A stretch of DNA of 64,000 bases from Bacillus sp. ISL-45 (GTDB taxonomy: Bacteria; Bacillota; Bacilli; Bacillales; Cytobacillaceae). A program made the translations under genes and the position numbers. The stretch is taken from NCBI RefSeq assembly GCF_018613195.1, contig NZ_JAGGQQ010000009.1:1-64000 (forward strand). Reading direction: 5' to 3'. This document shows positions 1 to 8,355 of the stretch, piece by piece (position 1 is the first letter of the stretch; the number at the start of each line of letters is the position of its first letter). Under the pieces are notes generated by a model that saw nothing but the letters and a program-made list of their open reading frames with translations, was not told the origin of the DNA and did no database searches.

Positions 1-260
1 AAGGCAGGTTTGGTGGAAAAAGCAGAAAAGCTGTCAGAAGTAGGCTCAACTTAAGACAGGTTTGCTGGGAAAAGAAGAAAAGCTGTCAAAAGAAAGCCCA
101 ACTTAAGGCAGGTTTGGTGGAAAAAGCAGAAAAGCTGTCAAAAGAAAGCCCAACTTCAGACAGGTTTGGATGAAAAAGTAGAAAAGCTGTCAAAAGAAAG
201 CCCAACTTAAGACAGGTTTGGTGGACAAAGCAGAAAAGCTGTCAGAACATCGGTCGAGTT
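1..260. repeat. Tandem array, five 52-bp units
   Basis: Five head-to-tail units start at 1, 53, 105, 157 and 209, exactly 52 bp apart, and the array may continue left of the window. Each unit carries GACAG (or GGCAG) near its start and GCTGTC about 25 bases later, so each could form a weak hairpin. Unit ends read mostly GCCCAACTT. The last unit is diverged at its 3' end. No open frame of note crosses it. Confidence 0.9.
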
Positions 261-377
261 CTAATACTGCTAATCTGTTGGAGCTAATGATGAAAAATTT
301 TCTACCACAAACCCATAGATTATATAAACCCCAAATCAAAGATATCATGACATTCTCCCACAACTTTCCAATCTAAT

Positions 378-392
378 TGAAATGAATTCTCA
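378..392. promoter_or_regulatory. Possible second Fur half-site
   Basis: TGAAATGAATTCTCA matches the 7-1-7 Fur pattern (TGATAAT-N-ATTATCA) at about 10 of 14 positions and lies just upstream of the -35 box at 401. It is much weaker than the site at 446. Confidence 0.35.
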
Positions 393-400
393 ATTAACTA

Positions 401-430
401 TTGACTTTATTTATATAGACGATTTAATAT
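401..430 (+). promoter_or_regulatory. SigA-type promoter of siderophore operon
   Basis: TTGACT (401-406) and TAATAT (425-430) are separated by 18 bp. The predicted start lies around 437, directly in front of the Fur box, so Fur bound there would block initiation or early elongation. Confidence 0.65.
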
Positions 431-445
431 TTAAATAGGTTAATT

Positions 446-464
446 GATAATGATTTTCATTATC
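446..464. promoter_or_regulatory. Fur box
   Basis: GATAATGATTTTCATTATC matches the classical 19-bp Fur consensus GATAATGATAATCATTATC at 17 of 19 positions, and both arms are intact. It sits between the promoter at 401-430 and the first permease start at 492, so iron repression of the whole operon is expected. Confidence 0.92.
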
Positions 465-491
465 TATCGATACAGAGTAGGAGTACAGAAA

Positions 492-1442
492 ATGAAAAAG
501 CGTTACTTGATTACCTCTTTGATCATACTTTCATTGCTTTCCCTCTTTGTAGGAGTAAGCAGCATAACGCCGATGGAACTGCTTGATTTTCAATCGGAAG
601 AAACGGAAATTTTCCTGATCAGCAGGGTACCGCGGCTGATTGCAATCCTGCTTGCCGGGGCGGGGATGAGCATAGCCGGACTGATCATGCAGCAGCTTAG
701 CCGCAATAAGTTCGTGTCACCGACAACGGCGGGCACGCTCGATGCGACGAGGTTGGGCATTCTCGTTTCGATGCTTTTTTTTGCAAATGCGTCCACAATC
801 GAGAAAATGCTGATTGCGTTTATGTTCGCATTGGCGGGTACATTCTTGTTCATGCAAATCCTTGACCGGATTAAGTTCAAGGACGCGATTTTCATTCCGC
901 TTGTCGGTATGATGCTGGGTAATATCCTATCATCCATATCGACATTCTTTGCTTACAAAGCCGATGTTATCCAGAATATGTCCGCGTGGCTGCAGGGTGA
1001 TTTTTCGATGATCATGAAGGGGCGCTATGAGCTGCTGTACATAAGCATTCCCATCCTGGTGATTGCCTATCTGTTCGCCAATCGCTTTACGGTGGCAGGA
1101 ATGGGAGAAGATTTTTCGAAGAATCTTGGGCTCGCCTACAAACGGGTCGTCAATATTGGATTGGTCCTTGTCGCTCTGATTACGGCCACAGTCGTGCTTA
1201 CGGTCGGAATGATTCCGTTCCTCGGGCTGATTATCCCGAACATCGTCTCGATTTTCAAAGGCGACCATCTGCAAAAAACATTGCCGCATACGGCTTTGCT
1301 AGGAACGAATTTTCTCCTGGTTACAGACATCCTGGGACGCGTGCTGATCTACCCTTACGAGATTTCGATCTCCCTGATGGTCGGCGTCATCGGCAGCGGA
1401 ATTTTCTTGTACCTGTTATTTAGGAGGAAGGCATATGCGTAA
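492..1442 (+). CDS. yclN: Iron-siderophore ABC permease (YclN-like)
   Basis: First of two FecCD-family inner-membrane permeases that pair to form the channel of a siderophore importer. The protein (316 aa) is strongly hydrophobic with about nine to ten membrane segments and the family G-x-x-x-P-F-L-G-L-I-I-P segment near residues 250-260. I chose ATG 492, preceded by AGGAG at about 479. The longer TTG start at 444 would put the Fur box inside the coding region. It overlaps the next gene by 8 bp, and the binding protein at the end of the operon closely resembles B. subtilis YclQ, the petrobactin receptor. The YclN assignment is by family and gene order. Confidence 0.9.
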   Translation: MKKRYLITSLIILSLLSLFVGVSSITPMELLDFQSEETEIFLISRVPRLIAILLAGAGMSIAGLIMQQLSRNKFVSPTTAGTLDATRLGILVSMLFFANASTIEKMLIAFMFALAGTFLFMQILDRIKFKDAIFIPLVGMMLGNILSSISTFFAYKADVIQNMSAWLQGDFSMIMKGRYELLYISIPILVIAYLFANRFTVAGMGEDFSKNLGLAYKRVVNIGLVLVALITATVVLTVGMIPFLGLIIPNIVSIFKGDHLQKTLPHTALLGTNFLLVTDILGRVLIYPYEISISLMVGVIGSGIFLYLLFRRKAYA

Positions 1443-2385
1443 CTCAACAAAATTAATCCTCCTTGCTTTAATCGCAACTGGTGCAAGCATGCTGTATTTA
1501 TTCCATGACCTGAATGGCAGCTTCGATTATGCTCTGCCAAAGAGGGCGATGAAGGTGGCAGCGATGGTGATCACCGGAGTGGCCATCGCCTATTCAACCG
1601 TCGTTTTTCAGACGATCAGCCACAACCGCATCCTGACACCGAGCATCATCGGACTAGATTCGCTTTACATGCTGCTGCAGACCGTGCTGATATTCTTCCT
1701 CGGTTCTGGCCATGTGACAGTCGTCAATAAACAGGTGAACTTCATTTTAACTGTTGCCATCATGGTTGTATTCGCCTTGCTGCTTTACCGGCTTCTTTTT
1801 AAAAAAGGAAACCAGCCAATCTACTTTTTGCTGCTGGTGGGAATCATCGTTGGAACCTTTTTCTCCAGCATTTCCACGTTCCTGCAGGTGCTGATCGACC
1901 CGAATGAGTTCCAGATGGTCCAGGACAGAATGTTCGCAAGCTTTAATAATATCAACACTGACCTGGTGTGGCTGGCGATAGGCCTGATTGTCCTGCTGAT
2001 CTTTTATGCCTGGAGGTTTACAGCCTATCTCGATGTGCTGTCACTCGGCAGGGAAAATGCGATCAACCTTGGAGTTTCCTATGATTCTATTGTAAAAAAA
2101 ATGCTGGTGCTCGTTGCCGTATTCATTTCGATTTCCACCGCCCTTGTCGGACCGCTGACTTTTTTAGGCTTGATTGTCGCCAATCTATCCTATCAAGCTT
2201 TCAAAACCTACAAACATAGCATCCTGATCAGCGGAGCGATTTTAATCAGCGTGATATCGCTAGTCGGTGGCCAATGGGTTGTGGAAAGGGTCTTCACATT
2301 CTCCACCACGCTTAGTGTCATCATCAACTTCGTAGGTGGCGTATATTTCATCTACTTACTGCTGAAGGAGAGTCGATCAACATGA
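1435..2385 (+). CDS. yclO: Iron-siderophore ABC permease (YclO-like)
   Basis: Second FecCD-type permease (316 aa), the partner of the preceding gene. It is almost wholly membrane-embedded, and the conserved coupling-loop segment GPLTFLGLIVANL near residue 240 should contact the ATPase. ATG 1435 lies inside the end of the first permease and has GGAGGAAGG just upstream, so the two are translationally coupled. Its stop overlaps the start of the ATPase gene by 4 bp. The order permease-permease-ATPase-binding protein is that of B. subtilis yclNOPQ. Confidence 0.9.
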   Translation: MRNSTKLILLALIATGASMLYLFHDLNGSFDYALPKRAMKVAAMVITGVAIAYSTVVFQTISHNRILTPSIIGLDSLYMLLQTVLIFFLGSGHVTVVNKQVNFILTVAIMVVFALLLYRLLFKKGNQPIYFLLLVGIIVGTFFSSISTFLQVLIDPNEFQMVQDRMFASFNNINTDLVWLAIGLIVLLIFYAWRFTAYLDVLSLGRENAINLGVSYDSIVKKMLVLVAVFISISTALVGPLTFLGLIVANLSYQAFKTYKHSILISGAILISVISLVGGQWVVERVFTFSTTLSVIINFVGGVYFIYLLLKESRST

Positions 2386-3143
2386 TCACAGTTCGTTCAC
2401 TGTCCAAATTTTACGGAAAAAAGAGTGTCGTTGAAGATGTGACTGTCAACATACAGAGAGGGCAGATCACTTCCTTCATTGGACCAAATGGTGCCGGGAA
2501 ATCGACGCTGCTCTCGATGGTCAGCAGGCTGCTCGATGCTGACTCCGGAGAAGTGCTCATCGACCAGACCGATGTCTGGAAGATGAAGTCGAATGAATTT
2601 TCCAAGGTTGTTTCCATCCTGAAACAGTCGAATTATATGAATGTTCGCCTGACGATTCGCGAGCTCGTTTCCTTTGGCCGGTTCCCTTATTCAAAGGGAA
2701 GGCTGACGGAGGAGGATGAGAAGTTCGTCGACCAGGCGATCGAGTACATGCATCTGACCGAGATGCAGGACAGTTATCTTGACGAACTGTCAGGCGGTCA
2801 GAAGCAGCGGGCATTCATCGCGATGGTCATTGCCCAGGATACAGAGTATATCCTGCTTGATGAACCGCTGAACAACCTGGACATGAAGCATTCGGTCCAG
2901 ATCATGAAAATCCTCCGCCAGCTTGTTGATGACCTGGGGAAAACCGTCGTCATCGTCCTGCATGACATCAACTTTGCTTCCGTCTATTCGGACCGCATCG
3001 TCGCACTGAAGGATGGGAAGGTCGTCAGGGATGGCCCAACAAGGGAGATCATCCAGTCAGACGCGCTAAAAGAAATCTACGATATGGATATCCCAATCCA
3101 GGAAATGAACAATTGCAGGATTTGTGTGTACTTTAATTCTTAG
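2382..3143 (+). CDS. yclP: Siderophore ABC transporter ATPase (YclP-like)
   Basis: Cytoplasmic ATPase that powers the YclN/YclO-like channel (253 aa). Visible motifs are Walker A GPNGAGKST (residues 34-42), signature LSGGQKQR (136-143), Walker B YILLDEP (156-162) and the switch histidine in VLHDINFAS. Length and motif spacing are normal for FecE/FhuC-type ATPases. ATG 2382 overlaps the permease stop by 4 bp, giving coupled translation. Confidence 0.93.
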   Translation: MITVRSLSKFYGKKSVVEDVTVNIQRGQITSFIGPNGAGKSTLLSMVSRLLDADSGEVLIDQTDVWKMKSNEFSKVVSILKQSNYMNVRLTIRELVSFGRFPYSKGRLTEEDEKFVDQAIEYMHLTEMQDSYLDELSGGQKQRAFIAMVIAQDTEYILLDEPLNNLDMKHSVQIMKILRQLVDDLGKTVVIVLHDINFASVYSDRIVALKDGKVVRDGPTREIIQSDALKEIYDMDIPIQEMNNCRICVYFNS

Positions 3144-3161
3144 TAAAAGGGGAGTTTAACC

Positions 3162-4106
3162 ATGAAAAAACTTAGTTTACTAGCACTTGTATTAGCGATG
3201 GTATTTGCATTGGCAGCATGTGTCTCTGAGGAAAAAGCAGAAACGACAGCAGCAGCAGGAAAAGACGAAGCGAAGGAAATGACGATCAAGCATGAGTATG
3301 GGGAAGCGACTGTCAAAAAGAGTCCAGAAAAAGTTGTCGTGTTTGATTTTGGTGTATTGGATACACTTGATGAGCTAGGCGTAGAGGTTACAGGTGTACC
3401 ACAGGCAATCGTTCCTGAATACCTGGAAAAATACGCGGGTAAGGAATACACAAATGTCGGCAGCTTGAAGGAACCAGATTTTGAAGCAATCCATGCAATG
3501 AAGCCAGACGTCATTTTCATTTCCGCTAGACAGGCTGAACTGTACGACCAGTTCGAGGAAATCGCACCCACCGTGTTTGTTGGCTTGGACTATACAAAAT
3601 ACATGGAATCCTTTGAAAAGAACATGAAACTGATCGGTGAGATTTTTGAAAAAGAAGATGTTGTGACTGAAAAATTAGCGGAAGTCAATAAGAGTATAGA
3701 TGAAATCAATACAGAAGCTTCCGCAGCAGATGAGAAAGCATTGCTTATGCTGGCGAATGAAGGCAAGGTCAGCGCTTATGGTGCCGGTTCCCGTTACGGT
3801 TTTATCCACGATGTATTCGGATTCAAGGCGGCAGATGAAAAAATCGAAGCATCCACCCACGGCCAGAGTATCACATTTGAATATGTCCTCGAGAAAAACC
3901 CTGGAATCTTGTTCGTCATTGACCGTACCGCAGCGGTAGGTGGCGAAGTCGGTGCGAAGGAAACAATCGAAAATGAACTTGTGAAAAAGACTGACGCCTT
4001 CAAAAACGGCAAGATTATTTACCTTGACGGTACGAACTGGTACTTGAGCGGCGGCGGTTTGCAGTCCATGCAGTCAATGATCGATGAAGTGAGGTCTGCA
4101 TTATAA
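3162..4106 (+). CDS. yclQ: Siderophore-binding lipoprotein (YclQ-like)
   Basis: Periplasmic-binding-protein-like lipoprotein (314 aa) that delivers ferric siderophore to the permeases. The signal peptide ends in the lipobox LAAC with Cys20 as the lipidated residue. From about residue 55 it matches remembered B. subtilis YclQ very closely (KVVVFDFG, NVGSLKEPDF, ISARQ, YMESF, STHGQS, NWYLSGGGLQSM), which points to petrobactin or a related catecholate as substrate. The substrate itself is inferred. ATG 3162 follows AGGGGAG. The stop overlaps the next start by 1 bp. Confidence 0.92.
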   Translation: MKKLSLLALVLAMVFALAACVSEEKAETTAAAGKDEAKEMTIKHEYGEATVKKSPEKVVVFDFGVLDTLDELGVEVTGVPQAIVPEYLEKYAGKEYTNVGSLKEPDFEAIHAMKPDVIFISARQAELYDQFEEIAPTVFVGLDYTKYMESFEKNMKLIGEIFEKEDVVTEKLAEVNKSIDEINTEASAADEKALLMLANEGKVSAYGAGSRYGFIHDVFGFKAADEKIEASTHGQSITFEYVLEKNPGILFVIDRTAAVGGEVGAKETIENELVKKTDAFKNGKIIYLDGTNWYLSGGGLQSMQSMIDEVRSAL

Positions 4107-4408
4107 TGTTCTATCAAATCAAAAGATTGGTCGTCAAAGAGGGACATTCCAGCCAGGTCATTGAGCGCTTTTCGAAAAGAGGCATGCTGATCGAGCAGCA
4201 GCCAGGTTTCCTCGATAAACAGGTCCTCGTAAAAAAGAGCCGTAGAGGAAACGAAGAAGTCATGGTCATGATCAGCTGGCAAACCGAACAGGATTGGAAG
4301 AACTGGGAGAAGCATCCTGATCATATCGCCGGCCACAAAGCCAAAATCGGCCAGCCAAAATCTGATTATATTTTAGAATCCTCCCAGGATATCTATGATG
4401 TGATTTAA
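4106..4408 (+). CDS. IsdG/HmoA-like antibiotic-biosynthesis-monooxygenase-fold protein
   Basis: Small (100 aa) dimeric alpha-beta barrel protein of the ABM/IsdG fold, whose members cleave haem to release iron. Trp67 and His77 fall where the S. aureus IsdG catalytic Trp67 and His77 lie, and GFLDKQVL and the SWQTEQDWKNW segment are typical. The position of the IsdG catalytic Asn7 appears to be Lys6 (IKRL instead of NRL), which may alter activity. The start overlaps the binding-protein stop, so it belongs to the Fur-controlled operon. It could degrade haem or act on the imported siderophore; the family is sure, the substrate is not. Confidence 0.75.
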   Translation: MFYQIKRLVVKEGHSSQVIERFSKRGMLIEQQPGFLDKQVLVKKSRRGNEEVMVMISWQTEQDWKNWEKHPDHIAGHKAKIGQPKSDYILESSQDIYDVI

Positions 4409-4413
4409 ACTGC

Positions 4414-4441
4414 AAGAGACTCAGCGATGGGTCTCTTTTTC
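4414..4441 (+). terminator. Terminator of siderophore operon
   Basis: AGAGAC (4415-4420) pairs with GTCTCT (4431-4436) across a 10-base loop, followed by TTTTT. Confidence 0.8.
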
Positions 4442-4471
4442 GATTGGTAAAAAAGAGCGATATTTTCCAAT

Positions 4472-4591
4472 TCGCTATAAAAAAGGAGAAGTCGCTATAA
4501 AAAAGAAAAAGTCGCTATAAAAAGTGAAAAATCGCTATATAAATGAGAAACTCGCTATAAAAACAAAAAAGTCGCTATAAAAAAGTTTTTT
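4472..4591. repeat. Tandem array, six 20-bp units
   Basis: TCGCTATAAAA recurs at 4472, 4492, 4512, 4532, 4552 and 4572, exactly 20 bp apart, with an A/G-rich filler. A degenerate TGCTATAAAA copy lies at 4603. The array fills the gap between the siderophore operon terminator and the leader of the AspT-like gene. No hairpin or coding potential is seen. Confidence 0.88.
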
Positions 4592-4743
4592 CGCGCTGGT
4601 ATTGCTATAAAAAAGCTATTGCATCAAGTTTTCGCCGCTAAATAATTCGAAAACTCCTAAAATCTAATCTTCGGTCGCCCCAATAACCGTTTATACATTC
4701 ATTCTTTGAGGAAAACGCATAAAAAGCATTCTTTTTAAAGATA

Positions 4744-4757
4744 AGAAAACGTTTTCA
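4744..4757. promoter_or_regulatory. cre site (CcpA)
   Basis: AGAAAACGTTTTCA matches the CcpA consensus TGWAANCGNTNWCA at 13 of 14 positions and is nearly a perfect palindrome. It lies about 190 bp before the AspT-like gene, so carbon catabolite control of that gene is likely. Confidence 0.7.
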
Positions 4758-4889
4758 CCAGCAAGGTGTTGTTTTGTACTAAATTCGTCACTGACTGGTT
4801 AAAAATAATTTAGGCATCATGATATTCTAAGTTGTGTAGATTTTCACAATCGCAATCATAGTAAGGATCGCAATCACATTGCATTCGCA

Positions 4890-4909
4890 ATTGTAATCAT
4901 AATTACAAT
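4890..4909. promoter_or_regulatory. Palindrome, possible operator
   Basis: ATTGTAAT-CATA-ATTACAAT is a perfect 8-bp inverted repeat with a 4-bp spacer, 38 bp before the GTG start at 4948. The stretch 4845-4935 also repeats GCAATCA-like heptamers. This looks like a regulator binding site; the regulator is unknown. Confidence 0.5.
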
Positions 4910-4947
4910 CAATCAACAAACTATTGCAATCATTGGAGGAATCATTT

Positions 4948-6546
4948 GTGGACGGCATAATAGGTTTGCTGGAGGAACCGTTAATTTTATTATTCGTCAT
5001 TTTATTTCTTGGCTCAGCGCTGGGGGAAATCAAAATACGGGGGCTTAGTCTGGGGACATCCGGGGTGCTCCTGGCTGCTATGGTGTTCGGCCATTTCGGC
5101 TATCAGGTGTCCCCGGTCATCCAGCAGCTGGGTCTCGGTTTATTTATCGTGGCAGTTGGCTTATCCGCAGGGCCGCGCTTTTTCCGGATGATGAAAACGA
5201 GCGGTGCAGTTTTCGGCATTATTAGCCTGCTGATCGTTCTCGTCGCATCTGTTACGACAATCGCTGTGTCCAAGCTGTTGAATCTATCTCCGGCATTAAG
5301 CATTGGAATTATGACTGGAGCACTTACGAGTACACCCGGACTTGCGGCAGCCCTCCAGGCAACCGGCGACCCGCTGGCGTCTGTCGGTTACGGAATTGCC
5401 TATCCATTCGGCGTCCTCGCGGTTGTGCTGTTCGTACAGCTTTTGCCCCGCGTGCTCAAGGTGGATTTAGCGGAGGATTTAGTAAAGAAATCTGGCCCCG
5501 TACGAAATGATGAATCGCCAGAAGTCATCACCATCGAGGTGACGGATCCATCGATCAATAAAAGAACCTTAAAAGAACTGGAGTTCAATCGATATAATAC
5601 TGTCGTGATCAGCCGCGTCATCCGCGGGGACCGGAATATCATCGCTCTCAATGATACGGTCATCCTTGTTGGGGACAGGCTTGTTGCTGTTGGTCTCCGG
5701 AATGATTTGACTAAACTTTGCGAAGACATCGGCAAAGAAGTCGAAACAAATGTCCAGAACCATGACAATGTGGAGCTTCGCAAGGTGACCGTGGATTCAC
5801 TTGAATTGATCGGGAAGACGATCAGGGAGCTTGAATTAAGACGGACATATGGTGTCACGATTACGAGGATTGAACGAGGGGGATTTGAATTCAACCAGAA
5901 CTCGAAATGGCGGCTGGAACGCGGTGACGTCCTGACACTTGTCAGCAGTGAAGACCGGTTGGATGACGTCGAAAAGCTGTTCAACAGGAAAAAGCTGACG
6001 GTTACCAATATCCATATCCTGTCGCTCAGTCTGGTATTGCTGCTGGGTGTGCTGGCCGGTATGATACCATTCCACTTTCCGAAGCTCGGCACGATTACAT
6101 TCGGCGTCGCCGGCGGTCCGCTGTTCATCGCTTTGATCATCGGACATTTCGGGAAGCTTGGTCCCATTCATGCGCGCTATTACCAGCCGTCGAACCAAGT
6201 CATTCGCGACATCGGTCTCGTTTTATTCCTGGCTGGTGCCGGTACTACAGCTGGAAAAGGAATTGTTCAGGTCATCCAGCAGGAGGGCTTCAATCTTGTC
6301 ATCGGCGGTGCGATTATTACAATCCTGCCAGTCGTTGCCGGTTTTTTCATCGCAAGGAAGCTTTTCCGGTTAAGCATCATTCACTCATTAGGAGCACTGT
6401 GCGGCGGAATGACAAGTACACCTGGACTCGGGGCAACCAACCAGTTGATGGATTCCGAAGACCCAGCGATCGCCTACGCTGCCGCCTATCCATTTGCGCT
6501 CATATCGGTTGCGGTGGCATCACAGATTTTGGTGTTCTTTTTATAA
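4948..6546 (+). CDS. Aspartate:alanine exchanger (AspT) family transporter with two RCK_C domains
   Basis: Membrane transporter (532 aa) of the AspT/YidE/YbjL type. Two homologous membrane halves (about 1-180 and 350-532) each carry the duplicated motif GALTSTPGL / GGMTSTPGL. Between them lie two TrkA-C (RCK_C) ligand-binding domains, near residues 192-260 and 274-345. Such proteins are putative exchangers or antiporters, and this one's substrate cannot be read from sequence. GTG 4948 was preferred over TTG 4924 because TGGAGGA lies 7 bases before it. It is a single-gene unit with a cre site upstream and a strong terminator downstream. Confidence 0.85.
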   Translation: MDGIIGLLEEPLILLFVILFLGSALGEIKIRGLSLGTSGVLLAAMVFGHFGYQVSPVIQQLGLGLFIVAVGLSAGPRFFRMMKTSGAVFGIISLLIVLVASVTTIAVSKLLNLSPALSIGIMTGALTSTPGLAAALQATGDPLASVGYGIAYPFGVLAVVLFVQLLPRVLKVDLAEDLVKKSGPVRNDESPEVITIEVTDPSINKRTLKELEFNRYNTVVISRVIRGDRNIIALNDTVILVGDRLVAVGLRNDLTKLCEDIGKEVETNVQNHDNVELRKVTVDSLELIGKTIRELELRRTYGVTITRIERGGFEFNQNSKWRLERGDVLTLVSSEDRLDDVEKLFNRKKLTVTNIHILSLSLVLLLGVLAGMIPFHFPKLGTITFGVAGGPLFIALIIGHFGKLGPIHARYYQPSNQVIRDIGLVLFLAGAGTTAGKGIVQVIQQEGFNLVIGGAIITILPVVAGFFIARKLFRLSIIHSLGALCGGMTSTPGLGATNQLMDSEDPAIAYAAAYPFALISVAVASQILVFFL

Positions 6547-6617
6547 AAATTCAAAAAAACAATGACCAGACTTGTAAGCACTTTGTTTCTGGTAAAAAAA
6601 GGGGTCATATATTGAGG

Positions 6618-6652
6618 AAAGTTCGTCATAATATCTTGACGAACTTTTTTTA
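6618..6652 (+). terminator. Rho-independent terminator
   Basis: AAAGTTCGTCA (6618-6628) pairs perfectly with TGACGAACTTT (6637-6647) across an 8-base loop, followed by T8. It ends the AspT-like gene. Confidence 0.9.
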
Positions 6653-6664
6653 TGTGAAATGGAA

Positions 6665-7105
6665 TCATTGAGAATCAATTCTCAAACTTGTCTGGACTTC
6701 TGAAAAGATAAAGTGTGTAACAGTTGAAGCATATGGATTTACAGTGTTAATGAATTCTTCTGCCTTGGAAAAACTCTCAAATTGCATTTTAAGCATATAG
6801 CAAGCATTACCTGCTATTCGGTAACAAAAATCAACATTAGGAAGACTTTCTATGTAATTCTTAAATCGTTTATAATCCCCATTTTTAACTGTTGCCTCTA
6901 TTATGCATTGAATAGGCAGTCCTAACTTTTCGTAGTCAATTTCTAAAGTATACTTTTTAATGATTCCAAATGACTCCATTCGTCTTACTCGTTCCGTTAC
7001 GGATGGAGAGGATAAATTAATTCTTCTTCCGAGTTCGCTCATTGATAAACGACTATTTTTAGAGAGTTCAACTATAATTTTTTTATCAATATCGTCTGTT
7101 TTCAT
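6665..7105 (-). CDS. Lrp/AsnC family transcriptional regulator
   Basis: DNA-binding feast/famine regulator (146 aa, standard length). Residues 1-60 hold the AsnC-type winged helix (DIDKKIIVELSKNSRLSMSELGRRINLSSPSVTERVRRM), and residues 65-140 the RAM (amino-acid-sensing) alpha-beta domain. It is divergent from the AhpD-like gene at 7227, with a 121-bp shared control region that it probably binds. The region is more AT-rich than its neighbours. The ligand is unknown. Confidence 0.88.
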   Translation of the reverse strand: MKTDDIDKKIIVELSKNSRLSMSELGRRINLSSPSVTERVRRMESFGIIKKYTLEIDYEKLGLPIQCIIEATVKNGDYKRFKNYIESLPNVDFCYRIAGNACYMLKMQFESFSKAEEFINTVNPYASTVTHFIFSEVQTSLRIDSQ

Positions 7106-7226
7106 TTTTAAATAAATTCCTCTCTTTTTTATTAAATTTTAAAGGAGATAAGGAAATATCGTTTTATACTTAATGTGATTAAGACGCTGCATCCTTTATA
7201 TTTAAAATAACAAGGAGGTAGGATAA

Positions 7227-7646
7227 ATGGCAAGAATTAATCAATCAAATTTCGGGGAAACACCCTTTCAAAAGCTGCTGGGTCATAACATAAAGGTTAT
7301 GAAGGTGTGGTCTGAGTTAGGAGAAGTATTAGGACAAGACGGGCTATTGTCGTCCAAATTAAAAGAGCAAGTAAGAAGAACATTGGCACAAAATAATGGA
7401 TGTGAGTATTGCAAAGCAAAAGGAAAGCCTGAGTCCGATACGTTTGATGAAAAAACATCTGTTGCAGTAGGTTTTGCGGAGGTGTTTTTGAACTACCCGA
7501 AAGGAATGGTCCCGGATTTCGCATTTGATATATTAAACGAGTATTTTTCTGAGAATGAAATTAGTGAACTCTGTGCTTTCATTTGTTTTACCGCAGCTCA
7601 ACAATATTTTGGGGCAGTAATGAAATTAGAACCAAACAGGGGCTAA
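7227..7646 (+). CDS. Carboxymuconolactone decarboxylase / AhpD-like protein
   Basis: Small (139 aa) all-helical protein of the CMD/AhpD family. The redox motif CEYC lies at residues 59-62 and is the disulfide centre in alkylhydroperoxidase AhpD. The usual downstream His is not evident, as the motif is followed by KAKGKPESD, so peroxidase activity is uncertain. AAGGAGG lies 8 bases before ATG 7227. The gene is divergent from an Lrp-type regulator (6665-7105), probably its controller, and ends at a bidirectional terminator. Confidence 0.8.
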   Translation: MARINQSNFGETPFQKLLGHNIKVMKVWSELGEVLGQDGLLSSKLKEQVRRTLAQNNGCEYCKAKGKPESDTFDEKTSVAVGFAEVFLNYPKGMVPDFAFDILNEYFSENEISELCAFICFTAAQQYFGAVMKLEPNRG

Positions 7647-7664
7647 CTTAAGAAAAGGAAACAT

Positions 7665-7699
7665 AAAAAACACTTGGATAATTATTCCGAGTGTTTTTT
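7665..7699. terminator. Bidirectional terminator
   Basis: An A-rich arm ending in CACTTGGA pairs with TCCGAGTG followed by T6. With A-run and T-run on both sides it can serve both the + gene ending at 7646 and the - gene ending at 7713. Confidence 0.85.
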
Positions 7700-7712
7700 G
7701 TTTTTGGCGAAT

Positions 7713-8162
7713 TTACAATTTCAAACCAGTACGGCTCTTGAATCTCCTGAGTAAAATATGGCTTTCCACTCTGGTGATTCCTTCCAAACTGTAGAGTTCC
7801 TCGTTGATGAAATTTTCCAATCTAATAAAATCCTCTACCAGGACATGCATATGTAGTGTGCTTGGACCAGTCATCTGGTAGCAGCTTGCTACACTTGGAT
7901 TATTCGCAAGTGTCTCAGCAACCTTTACAAGGGATGAAGGCTCGCAATCCACTTCGAAGAATGCGGAAACAGCTTTCCCCACTTTTTCCGAATTGATGAC
8001 AACAGAAAATTTCTCGATCACACCACCTTCAATTAATTGATTGACTCTTTCCCTGATTGATACCCTTGATAAATTCAACTGTTTGCCGATGTCCACATAA
8101 GACATCCTGCCGTTTTCGGATAATAGTTGAAGGATAAGGCGATCAGTTTCATCGATTACCAT
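7713..8162 (-). CDS. Lrp/AsnC family regulator (YwrC-like)
   Basis: Feast/famine regulator (149 aa): N-terminal AsnC winged helix (DETDRLILQLLSENGRMSY, then NLSRVSIRERVNQL) and a C-terminal RAM domain. It is transcribed away from the peptide importer starting at 8444. In B. subtilis an Lrp-type gene, ywrC, sits next to ywrD (gamma-glutamyltransferase) and ywrBA (chromate transporters). The same companions occur here at 14279-17013, so this protein may control the importer and the ggt block. That link is inference. Confidence 0.85.
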   Translation of the reverse strand: MVIDETDRLILQLLSENGRMSYVDIGKQLNLSRVSIRERVNQLIEGGVIEKFSVVINSEKVGKAVSAFFEVDCEPSSLVKVAETLANNPSVASCYQMTGPSTLHMHVLVEDFIRLENFINEELYSLEGITRVESHILLRRFKSRTGLKL

Positions 8163-8291
8163 TTAAACACCACTCTTTTATAAATGTATGTAAATGTATC
8201 TTAGCTTACAATTGATAACATTTTCAACGAAAATTGGAAAAACCAAACAGAAAATTATACCAGTAAAAAATATTTTAATATTTTCTGAATA

Positions 8292-8320
8292 TTGTATAGA
8301 TTTTTTAAATTGAATATAAT
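8292..8320 (+). promoter_or_regulatory. Putative SigA promoter of peptide importer
   Basis: TTGTAT (8292-8297) and TATAAT (8315-8320) with 17-bp spacing, in the AT-rich gap between the Lrp-type gene and the importer. Confidence 0.5.
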
Positions 8321-8355
8321 ATAATAATACGAAATTCGAAATGATATTAAATTTA

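Noticed and set aside
1-260. CRISPR array
   Set aside because: Units are contiguous 52-bp copies without unique spacers and no cas genes are in the window.
5400-6167. Long minus-strand open frame (255 codons) opposite the AspT-like gene
   Set aside because: Composition is serine/threonine-rich antisense shadow with no RBS; the + strand gene has clear family motifs.
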